27,111 nucleotides of DNA. Source: an uncultured Eubacteriales bacterium (GTDB lineage Bacteria > Bacillota > Clostridia > Oscillospirales > CAG-272). The DNA lies in contig CAJJIY010000020.1 in assembly GCA_905187695.1 (NCBI GenBank), positions 1 to 27,111 of the forward strand, in the 5' to 3' direction. Shown here in pieces: positions 8,501 through 14,145 of the stretch. The first letter of the stretch is position 1. Each line of letters begins with the position of its first letter. The position numbers and the translations under genes were made by a program. The notes beneath the pieces were generated by a model that saw only the letters and a program-made list of their open reading frames with translations, searched no databases and was not told where the DNA came from.

Positions 8501-9648
8501 ACACGCTGATAAAGTGCGCTGGGCGTCAGTCCTACCATGTAAATACCCACGATCAGCAAAACCGGAATTGCCAGCACGCAGGTCCCCGGCAAACGCAGGC
8601 AAAAACCGAGCCATTCGCCGACAAAACCGCCGAAAAGACCGCCGCCGATGCGGGAAACACCCTGATGATAAAGCACATCGGCCGACAGCACGCGAATAGC
8701 GCGATCCTGATCAAGAAACACATGGATAATGCCCGACAGCAGTGTCAGAAACGAAAGCGAAAGAAACACACGGGCAAAAAGCGTTCCTTCCCTTACATAT
8801 TTGCGCCAACGCAGAGAAATCACAATAGCGAAAGCCGGCACGAAATAGGCCGCCGCGCCGAAAAGACCGCAAAGGAAATCCGCCAGAAAACCGCCGATCA
8901 TCCCCATTGCGCTGTCCATATGGCAAAGATCGCGCAATACAAAACTGGCGGCGGCAAAAACCGACACCCAAAAAAGCACATAGGGCAGAATCTGATGAAT
9001 AAACGGCACATATTCCCCGTTGCCCACCGGCTTTTTCACGGTCTTTTCGCGCTCCGATCCGTCGCTTTGTCCGCGCCGCGGTGCGGCTCCTCCGGTCTCC
9101 TCCTGCCGTGGGCGGCGATCCTCCCGGTCTCCGTATGGCTCCCGGTCACGCCGGTCGTGATAGCGGGCTTCGTCCCGGTCACGCGCCTCATATCGCTCTT
9201 CCCGGCCGTAACGGTCCTCATAAGAGCGCCGGTCATCGTACCGACCGCTGCGGTCATAACGGTCGTCATAGCGGTCATCCCGATCCTGTCGCCGTTCGCT
9301 ATAGCGATCTTCCCGATCGTACCGGTCCGCGCGTTTCCGGCGTTCACCATAGCGCTCCCGTTCATACCGTTCCTCATACCGCTCGTCCCGCCGGGGTTGG
9401 TCGTAATAGTCCCGCCGTTCGGCAGTATCTTCCCGCCGGTAAGCGCCGGCCTCCCTTTCCGGATTTCTCCCGCCTTTGTTTTGATCTTCATCAAAAGAAT
9501 CAAACGCACGGATCGGCTCGCCGGCAGATGCCCCGCGCGTATTCTTTTTTCCCATCACCCGGGTCCCGCCGCGTTTGGTCACGCGCGCTTGTCTTTCGTC
9601 TTTTTCCCGCATCTGTCGTCCTTTCCGCGGACTGCCTTTCTTTCCCAT
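5590..9648 (-). CDS. ftsK: FtsK/SpoIIIE DNA translocase with an Arg/Asp/Tyr-rich N-terminal extension
   Basis: This is the septal DNA pump that clears chromosomal DNA from the closing division site. At 1352 residues it is much longer than the typical ~800 of Firmicutes. Residues 1 to ~225 are low-complexity, dominated by Arg, Asp, Glu and Tyr (RYDDRYDRSGRYDDRR). About four membrane helices follow (~235-410), then a long disordered linker rich in Glu, Pro and Arg (to ~850). The RecA-like motor has Walker A GSTGSGKS (1001-1008), Walker B VIIIDEFADL and GTQRPTVEVITG. The C-terminal gamma winged helix (ALELAVSNQKVATSLLQRRLGVGYGRAAKLIDRM) would read chromosome polarity sequences. The start could be 9648 or the ATG at 9612, which has the better site AAAGGA. 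It is convergent with rnpB. Confidence 0.95.
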   Translation of the reverse strand: MGKKGSPRKGRQMREKDERQARVTKRGGTRVMGKKNTRGASAGEPIRAFDSFDEDQNKGGRNPEREAGAYRREDTAERRDYYDQPRRDERYEERYERERYGERRKRADRYDREDRYSERRQDRDDRYDDRYDRSGRYDDRRSYEDRYGREERYEARDRDEARYHDRRDREPYGDREDRRPRQEETGGAAPRRGQSDGSEREKTVKKPVGNGEYVPFIHQILPYVLFWVSVFAAASFVLRDLCHMDSAMGMIGGFLADFLCGLFGAAAYFVPAFAIVISLRWRKYVREGTLFARVFLSLSFLTLLSGIIHVFLDQDRAIRVLSADVLYHQGVSRIGGGLFGGFVGEWLGFCLRLPGTCVLAIPVLLIVGIYMVGLTPSALYQRVTSKWHMMKEKKTVEPGRAPQAGLNAPEHRESLPENRGRTARRGNSPEKPAEPAWCEPQPLSESYYDFGEDEPRRGAASRARYTADEDRVQTPPTRENDAVSGGGYTRQDPIHELLDLQEDEPEMTPRQREGVRTILTQAGQDADGSRERMDSLIDDMVRRADAPAQTASTADEEKKGGSYYAPFALPVRPEPKRENADPGAGSRIVITPHGESSQSDRSYEDSRSREPAAFAEKERASGLPHEEQLGRASRDTVPPVSSDGAAWRETARGAENDAVRDTAENRNEKNAPGTQSPLSFADPVPTRNADVRRDSPVSGAAMTFEAPERELIDDDEVEENYPLPAEKHEATAATPRKETGYDTPLVSFAREEAGKTAPKAAPETTRSSLKNADDRDFDFLDSTGPEEFETAAPKAPARASDTHERPARPVASPEQRPARPAEPVAKPVASRSEPVADEPAAAGLYEDFRLPSPALLNEDRNGRHLDYTADVEEKKMVLRDTLASFGIDIQEDIRYSHGPTITRYELRPGRGVSVRSVTNRADDLALNLAASIRIEAPIPGKPAIGVEVPNAVRETVYMRTMLESDAFRNSTKPLEVPLGLTVDGQVQMCNIAAMPHLLVAGSTGSGKSVCINTIMVGLLMKNTPYDLRFIMIDPKKVEFSAYEHIPHLYLPIVTDMARAAGVLACAVNEMERRYTLLQDVGVKKIDDYNRITANDPDREHLPYIVIIIDEFADLKMGASNNDVELLTCRLAQKARAAGMHLIIGTQRPTVEVITGNLKNNIPSRIAFLVKDTVSSRTILDVGGAENLIGRGDMLYMPAGSSSPIRAQGAYAADEEIDRIASFVRDHNAPVQYNQAFMEQLEMEMARVASENRKGSADDGGDEDGGEESIFYRALELAVSNQKVATSLLQRRLGVGYGRAAKLIDRMEQLGLVGPPDGNKPRKLLPKAQEYLDRMTAGEDEGDGGEDEFADYN

Positions 9649-9669
9649 GCATGGGCAGCTCCGCCGGCG

Positions 9670-9697
9670 CTTATATTAAACATATTGAGTGTGTCAA
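9670..9697 (-). promoter_or_regulatory. Candidate proximal ftsK promoter
   Basis: On the minus strand TTGACA (9692-9697) and TATAAG (9670-9675) are 16 bp apart. The predicted start is about 15 nt before the 9648 ATG. Confidence 0.6.
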
Positions 9698-9725
9698 TTA
9701 TTCATAGTGTGTGCCACTTTATCTG

Positions 9726-9754
9726 ATTATAACACCTTATTTACTTTTCTACAA
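9726..9754 (-). promoter_or_regulatory. Candidate distal ftsK promoter
   Basis: On the minus strand TTGTAG (9749-9754) and a consensus TATAAT (9726-9731) are separated by 17 bp, giving a second possible start upstream of the first. Confidence 0.55.
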
Positions 9755-9889
9755 GAACTGATTTTAAGATTTTTTGGGTAAAGCATTTCTTTTTTCGGGT
9801 TTTTTTATAAAAAAGAGGCCTGACGGCTTCATTTTTCAGAATCTGCGCCGAAATTTCGCCCGCAGAACGGAACGGAGGTCAAAAGTAAA

Positions 9890-10264
9890 ATGAAAAAGAC
9901 ATTTTTTCTCTCGCTGGCGCTCGCCGGCATCGGGCTCGGCGCGGGCTTTCTCAACGGCCTGCTCGGTGCGGGCGGCGGCATTCTCATCGTCTTCGGACTC
10001 CGGCGTATTTTTAAAAATAAGGTGGCAGACGGGCGTTGTTTTTACGCCACCGCCCTCTCGGTCATGCTTCCTCTTTCCCTGCTTTCGGCCTTTCAATATC
10101 TGCAAAAAGGCCATCTTCCGGCTGACGCGGCCGGCGTCATCCTGCTCCCCGCCTTGTTGGGCGGCCTGCTCGGAGGGATCCTTCTGCACCGGTTATCCCT
10201 CGGATTTCTTTCCCGCATATTCGCCGGCATCGTCCTGTTGTCCGGTGTGATGCTTTTCTTATGA
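9890..10264 (+). CDS. TauE/SafE-family permease, half-size subunit 1
   Basis: The 124 residues match one half of a TauE/SafE (sulfite/organosulfonate exporter-like) transporter. There are about four helices, with the signature GAGFLNGLLGAGGGILIVFGL in the first repeat. Full-length members have two such repeats in one chain of ~250 residues. Here the second repeat is encoded by the next gene, whose ATG overlaps this stop in ATGA. GGAGGT lies 10 bp before the ATG. The two chains probably form one heteromeric carrier in the cytoplasmic membrane. The substrate (a sulfur oxyanion or organic acid) cannot be told from sequence. Confidence 0.85.
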   Translation: MKKTFFLSLALAGIGLGAGFLNGLLGAGGGILIVFGLRRIFKNKVADGRCFYATALSVMLPLSLLSAFQYLQKGHLPADAAGVILLPALLGGLLGGILLHRLSLGFLSRIFAGIVLLSGVMLFL

Positions 10265-10653
10265 CAGCCGGCATGACAATCGCCACCGTGCTGGTGGCCT
10301 TTTTCACGGCGGTGCTGTCCGGACTTGGCGTGGGAAGTGCCGGACTGATGATGCTTTTTCTCACCGCCGTGGCGCATCTTCCCCAGCTGGAGGCGCAGGG
10401 CGTAAACCTCTTTTATTTTCTTTTTTCCTCCGGTGCGTCGCTGCTGGTTCAGCTTTTCCGGACGGCCGTACTGCCGGGGTGCGTGCTTCTTTTGCTGCCT
10501 ACCGGCATTCTGGGGGCGCTCCTTGGGTTCCGGTTGGCCGTTTTTCTGCCGGGCATCTGGCTGCGCCGGATCTTCGGCGGGGTGCTTGTCGTTTTTGGCG
10601 GGATCGGCTTTTTTACCAAAAAACCGCAAGATAAGGAAAAGCGTTCTTCATAA
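10261..10653 (+). CDS. TauE/SafE-family permease, half-size subunit 2
   Basis: The 130 residues form the second TauE/SafE repeat. Again there are about four membrane helices, starting VLVAFFTAVLSGLGVGSAGLMMLFL, a looser version of the GxGGG motif with Ser-Ala replacing glycines. It ends in a short basic tail (KKPQDKEKRSS). Its ATG at 10261 overlaps the stop of subunit 1 by 4 bp, so translation is coupled. Neither half alone is likely to transport. The gene is followed 30 bp later by the rpsO promoter, and I see no hairpin terminator between them. Confidence 0.85.
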   Translation: MTAGMTIATVLVAFFTAVLSGLGVGSAGLMMLFLTAVAHLPQLEAQGVNLFYFLFSSGASLLVQLFRTAVLPGCVLLLLPTGILGALLGFRLAVFLPGIWLRRIFGGVLVVFGGIGFFTKKPQDKEKRSS

Positions 10654-10682
10654 ATTGTTTTCTTTCTTTTTTTAAAAAGGGC

Positions 10683-10711
10683 TTTACAAATTTTTCTTCG
10701 TATGATATAAT
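10683..10711 (+). promoter_or_regulatory. Sigma-A promoter of rpsO
   Basis: TTTACA (10683-10688) and TATAAT (10706-10711) are separated by 17 bp. The -10 is extended by TGA, and a T-rich start region follows. Confidence 0.85.
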
Positions 10712-10717
10712 GTTTTT

Positions 10718-10810
10718 CGCATGACGCTGACCCGGTCGCGGGAGTTTGCCGCCGATGGCGGCCTTCACCGGCCCGCCGCTGAGTTTGCGCATAGTAAAAA
10801 GAAAGGTGAA
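10718..10810 (+). promoter_or_regulatory. Structured rpsO leader, candidate S15 autoregulatory RNA
   Basis: The ~93-nt leader contains a perfect GCCGCC-GAT-GGCGGC hairpin (10748-10762) inside an outer GCGGG/CCCGC pairing (10738-10742 with 10772-10776). The same CGGG can instead pair with CCCG at 10731-10734, so two exclusive folds are possible. Ribosomal protein S15 represses its own mRNA through leader structures in several bacterial groups. Whether this one binds S15 is inference. Confidence 0.5.
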
Positions 10811-11080
10811 ATGACCATGCAAAAGGACGAAAAACAGGCGATCATCGCGCAGTATGCCACGCACGAGGGCGACACCGGTTCTCCGGAGGTTCAGATTGCG
10901 ATCCTCACCAACCGTATCAACGCGTTGACCGAGCATCTGAGAACCAACCACAAGGACCATCACAGCCGTCGCGGCATGCTGAAAATGATCGGCCACAGAA
11001 GAAACCTTCTGGGCTATCTGCAGAAGACCGATATCGAGCGTTACCGCGCGATCATCGAAAAGCTGAATCTGCGCAAGTAA
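10811..11080 (+). CDS. rpsO: 30S ribosomal protein S15
   Basis: This primary 16S rRNA-binding protein organises the platform of the small subunit. The chain shows the family hallmark HEGDTGSPEVQIAILTNRI, then HKDHHSRRGMLKMIGHRRNLLGYL, the helix that grips the three-way junction of 16S rRNA. It is 89 residues when started at 10811 (MTMQKDEKQ), the standard length. An alternative ATG at 10817 is two codons shorter, with better spacing from AAAGGTG. A longer in-frame reading from 10721 would translate the structured leader and is rejected. pnp follows downstream, the classic rpsO-pnp arrangement. Confidence 0.97.
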   Translation: MTMQKDEKQAIIAQYATHEGDTGSPEVQIAILTNRINALTEHLRTNHKDHHSRRGMLKMIGHRRNLLGYLQKTDIERYRAIIEKLNLRK

Positions 11081-11087
11081 AAAAGCG

Positions 11088-11121
11088 GGAGTGGGGAGCG
11101 GGTTTTCCGGCTCCTCACTCC
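11088..11121 (+). terminator. Hairpin terminator after rpsO
   Basis: A 12-bp stem, GGAGTGGGGAGC (11088-11099) with 11110-11121 and one G-U pair, lies just after the rpsO stop and is followed by a broken T tract (TGTTTGCTTT). Read-through into pnp is likely partial. Confidence 0.7.
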
Positions 11122-11169
11122 TGTTTGCTTTGCCCGGAACGACTTTGCCGCCCGGCAAAAAGTACTTCC

Positions 11170-11245
11170 CCCACGGTACGGCTTAGCAGTTAAATATGCG
11201 CCCGGAAGTTTCGGGGCGTGTATTTAATTGTTAAACCTCCGTGGG
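11170..11245 (+). promoter_or_regulatory. Long hairpin in the pnp leader, candidate RNase processing site
   Basis: The 76 nt fold into one long rod. A 7-bp base (11170-11176 with 11239-11245) is followed by a 2-bp step. A 21-bp continuous stem (11183-11203 with 11214-11234, including several G-U pairs) closes a 10-nt loop. It ends 27 nt before the pnp ATG. In E. coli a comparable double-stranded pnp leader is cut by RNase III and then degraded by PNPase to repress itself. The same logic here is inferred from structure and position. Confidence 0.7.
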
Positions 11246-11272
11246 TGAAAATAAAATACGGAGGAAAAATTC

Positions 11273-13399
11273 ATGTCCGAAAATCCCATCAGTACCCCCA
11301 TGGAATTCAAAAACTACAAGGTTTTCCGCTACACACTGGCCGGTCGGCCGCTGGTGGTGGAAACCGGCAAAATGGCAGGGTTGGCCAACGGCTCGTGCCT
11401 CATCCGGTACGGCGAGACCGCCATTCTCTGCTGCGCCACCGCTTCTGTCCGTCCCCGTGACGGCATCGATTTTCTGCCGCTGTCGGTCGATTATGACGAG
11501 CGGATGTACGCCGCCGGTAAAATCCCGGGCGGCTACCTCAAGCGCGAAGGCAAGCCTTCCGAAAAGGCTGTGCTCACCTCCCGCGTTATCGACCGCCCCA
11601 TCCGTCCGCTCTTCCCCAAGGATCTGCGCAACGATGTGGCGCTGACCCTCACGGTGATGTCGGTCGATCCCGACTGCTCCCCTGAGATCACGGCCATGAT
11701 CGGCGCTTCCATTGCCCTTTCCATCTCGGATATTCCGTGGAACGGGCCGATCGGCGGCGTACTGGTCGGACTGGTGGACGGCAAACTGGTCATCAACCCC
11801 AACGCCGAAGAACAGAAAAAGAGCGATCTGCAGCTGACCGTGGCCGCCACCACCAAGAAAGTGGTCATGATTGAAGCCGGCGCAAACGAAGTGAGCGATG
11901 AGACCATGTATGACGCCATCATGCTGGCGCACCGTGAGATCAAGGATCTGCTCCTCTTTATCAACGCCATCATTGACGAGATCGGCAAGCCGAAATTCTC
12001 TTATCCTTCCTGCGAGCTGGATCACGAGATGTTCGATGAGATCTTTGCTTTCTGCGAAAAGGACCTCATGAACGCGCTGGATACCGATGACAAATCGGTG
12101 CGCGATGCCCGCGTGGCTCCCATTTACGACGCCATTGTGGAGAAATTCTCCGAGAAATATCCGGATCTGCCCACACAGATGGAAGAACTGCTTTATAAAA
12201 TGCAGAAGAAAATCGTCCGCCGTTGGCTGTTGGTGGACAAGAAGCGTGTGGACGGTCGCCGGATGGATCAGATCCGTCCGCTTGCCGCCGAAGTGGGACT
12301 GCTCCCGCGCGTGCACGGCTCCGGGCTCTTCACCCGCGGGCAGACGCAGGTGATGACCGCCGCCACACTCGGCACGCTGGGCGAGGCGCAGATGCTGGAC
12401 GGCATTGACAGCGAGACCAGCAAGCGCTATATGCACCACTACAATATGCCCGGTTTCTCGACCGGCGAAGCAAAATCCACCCGCAGTCCCGGCCGCCGCG
12501 AGATCGGCCACGGCGCACTGGCAGAGCGTTCGCTCATTCCGGTGCTCCCCTCCGAAGAGGAATTCCCCTATGCCATCCGTCTGGTATCGGATGTTGTCTC
12601 CTCCAACGGCTCGACCTCTCAGGGCTCCGTTTGCGGTTCCACGCTGGCGCTGATGGATGCAGGCGTCCCGATCAAGGCGCCGGTGGCCGGCATTTCCTGT
12701 GGCCTCATCACCGCCGAGGACGGCAGTTGGGATGTCATGATGGACATTCAGGGGCTTGAGGACTTCTACGGCGACATGGACTTCAAAGTGGCCGGCACGC
12801 ACAAGGGCATCACTTCCATCCAGATGGACCTCAAGATCGACGGTCTGACCCCCGAGATTATCCGGGCGGCACTGGCCATGACGCACAAAGGCCGCGACTA
12901 TATTATTGACGAAGTGATTCTCAAGGCCATTCCCGCGCCCCGTGCGGAAGTTTCGCGTTACGCGCCCAAAATGACCACCATGAAGATCGACCCGGACAAG
13001 ATTCGCGAGGTCATCGGAAAAGGCGGCTCCGTCATTCAGAAGATCACTGCCGAATCCGGCGCGAAGATCGACATTGATGACGACGGCACCATCCGCATTG
13101 CCGCACTGAACGGTGAAAGCGCCGACAAGGCGCGCAGCGCCATTGCGGCCATTGCCTACGACCCCGAAGTGGGTCAGGTGTTCACCGGCAAGGTGACCGG
13201 CATCAAGGACTTCGGTTGCTTTGTGGAATATCTGCCCGGCAAGGAGTGCATGGTGCACATTTCAAGAATCGCCAAGACCCGGATTGACAAGGTAGAGGAT
13301 GTGCTCAAGATGGGCGACATCGTCAAGGTCAAATATATGGGCATCGACCAGAAGAAGGGCCGGATGGAATTCTCCATCAAGGACGCTCTGGACGACTGA
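11273..13399 (+). CDS. pnp: Polyribonucleotide nucleotidyltransferase (PNPase)
   Basis: This phosphorolytic 3'-5' exoribonuclease degrades mRNA and forms a trimeric ring. The 708 residues give the full architecture: RNase PH domain 1 (~15-145), the all-helical linker, and RNase PH domain 2 (~320-555) with catalytic Asp491 and Asp497 in MDIQGLEDFYGDMDF. A KH domain follows (~560-620, IREVIGKGGSVIQKI), then an S1 domain (~628-700, GQVFTGKVTGIKDFGCFVEY). The ATG at 11273 follows GGAGG. It lies downstream of rpsO behind a long leader hairpin and ends at a strong terminator. Nothing is missing from the family core. Confidence 0.98.
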   Translation: MSENPISTPMEFKNYKVFRYTLAGRPLVVETGKMAGLANGSCLIRYGETAILCCATASVRPRDGIDFLPLSVDYDERMYAAGKIPGGYLKREGKPSEKAVLTSRVIDRPIRPLFPKDLRNDVALTLTVMSVDPDCSPEITAMIGASIALSISDIPWNGPIGGVLVGLVDGKLVINPNAEEQKKSDLQLTVAATTKKVVMIEAGANEVSDETMYDAIMLAHREIKDLLLFINAIIDEIGKPKFSYPSCELDHEMFDEIFAFCEKDLMNALDTDDKSVRDARVAPIYDAIVEKFSEKYPDLPTQMEELLYKMQKKIVRRWLLVDKKRVDGRRMDQIRPLAAEVGLLPRVHGSGLFTRGQTQVMTAATLGTLGEAQMLDGIDSETSKRYMHHYNMPGFSTGEAKSTRSPGRREIGHGALAERSLIPVLPSEEEFPYAIRLVSDVVSSNGSTSQGSVCGSTLALMDAGVPIKAPVAGISCGLITAEDGSWDVMMDIQGLEDFYGDMDFKVAGTHKGITSIQMDLKIDGLTPEIIRAALAMTHKGRDYIIDEVILKAIPAPRAEVSRYAPKMTTMKIDPDKIREVIGKGGSVIQKITAESGAKIDIDDDGTIRIAALNGESADKARSAIAAIAYDPEVGQVFTGKVTGIKDFGCFVEYLPGKECMVHISRIAKTRIDKVEDVLKMGDIVKVKYMGIDQKKGRMEFSIKDALDD

Positions 13400-13418
13400 T
13401 AAAACAGATCCGGCAAGG

Positions 13419-13446
13419 CCGCGCGGGGGAATTTTCCCCCGCGCGG
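13419..13446 (+). terminator. Intrinsic terminator of pnp
   Basis: CCGCGCGGGGG (13419-13429) pairs perfectly with 13436-13446 over a 6-nt loop. An outer pairing, AAAACAGA (13401-13408) with TCTGTTTT (13448-13455), supplies the closing T run. Confidence 0.92.
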
Positions 13447-13510
13447 TTCTGTTTTGCGCTCCTTTTGCGTATAATTCAGCGAAGAACAAGCAAAAGGGAG
13501 GGCTTTTCAT

Positions 13511-13990
13511 ATGTTTGTCTGCTCTATGCGCGCCGGAACCATCCGGTTTTTCGGTGTGGTTTGTCTCGCGCTGGCGGCGCTGGTCACGCTGATCGCCTTT
13601 GTGCCGGATCTGCAACCGGGGGCATTGGCCGCTGACGGCGAAAGCGTCAGTTTTGAAAAAATCCGCAACAACGGAGACCGAGTGGCCTTCCTTGCTTCTT
13701 TTGGCTGGGAAGTGGAAGGCGAACCGACCGAAAGTACCACGGTGGAAATTCCGGCCGAGTTTGATAAAGTCTTTGGCGCCTATAACGAACTGCAGCGCCG
13801 CCAGGGACTGGACCTTTCTCCGTACAGCGGAAAGACCGTGGAGCGTTATACCTACACCGTCAAGAACTACGAGGGAGCGACCGGCACGGTTCTGGCCAAT
13901 CTGCTCGTTTACCGCGGGCGGGTGATCGGGGGCGACATCTGCTCAGCCGATCCGAACGGTTTTATCCAGGGATTCGCAAAAGAACAATGA
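13511..13990 (+). CDS. DUF4830 domain protein, membrane-anchored
   Basis: The 159 residues begin with a hydrophobic signal or anchor (FFGVVCLALAALVTLIAFV, residues ~12-31). The outside domain then contains NGDRVAFLASFGWEV, VEIPAEFDKVFGAYNELQRRQGLDLSPYSG, KTVERYTYTV and NLLVYRGRVIGGDICS. This is the pattern I associate with DUF4830, a family of unknown function common in Clostridia. GGGAGGG lies 8 bp before the ATG. It stands alone, between the pnp terminator and its own terminator. Its role is not known. Confidence 0.8.
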   Translation: MFVCSMRAGTIRFFGVVCLALAALVTLIAFVPDLQPGALAADGESVSFEKIRNNGDRVAFLASFGWEVEGEPTESTTVEIPAEFDKVFGAYNELQRRQGLDLSPYSGKTVERYTYTVKNYEGATGTVLANLLVYRGRVIGGDICSADPNGFIQGFAKEQ

Positions 13991-14001
13991 TTTGGGCATT
14001 T

Positions 14002-14045
14002 AAAAGAAGGCAATCCCCGTTAAAAACGGAGAGACGCCTTCTTTT
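14002..14045 (+). terminator. Intrinsic terminator after the DUF4830 gene
   Basis: AAAAGAAGGC (14002-14011) pairs perfectly with GCCTTCTTTT (14036-14045). A small inner hairpin, CCGTT/AACGG, sits inside and a T run follows. Confidence 0.85.
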
Positions 14046-14087
14046 TTCGACATTTTTAATCAAGAGGGCTTCCCTTTTCCGTTTTTT

Positions 14088-14098
14088 TATGATATAAT
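14088..14098 (+). promoter_or_regulatory. Extended -10 promoter of the 592-residue membrane protein gene
   Basis: TATGATATAAT carries an extended -10 (TG one base before TATAAT at 14093-14098), about 48 bp upstream of the ATG. No good -35 is visible, which extended -10 promoters can tolerate. Confidence 0.6.
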
Positions 14099-14145
14099 GT
14101 AAATAAACTATATTGTTCCCGGACATTTCATAGGAGGGTTCTCTC

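Noticed and set aside
8416..9726. A 436-codon open frame antisense to the ftsK N-terminus
   Set aside because: The hydrophobic Val/Ile/Pro pattern is the reverse image of the Arg/Asp/Tyr repeat codons; no ribosome site and no family likeness.
9811..9837. GAGGCC-TGAC-GGCTTC hairpin with A and T runs
   Set aside because: It is only 6 bp with a G-U pair and lies between divergent genes, where a terminator has no obvious job.
10721..10810. An N-terminal extension of S15
   Set aside because: It would translate the structured leader, lacks a ribosome site, and makes S15 longer than its usual 89 residues.
11231..13258. A 675-codon open frame antisense to pnp
   Set aside because: It lies wholly across pnp, has shadow-like composition (His, Asp and Gly rich) and no recognisable domain.
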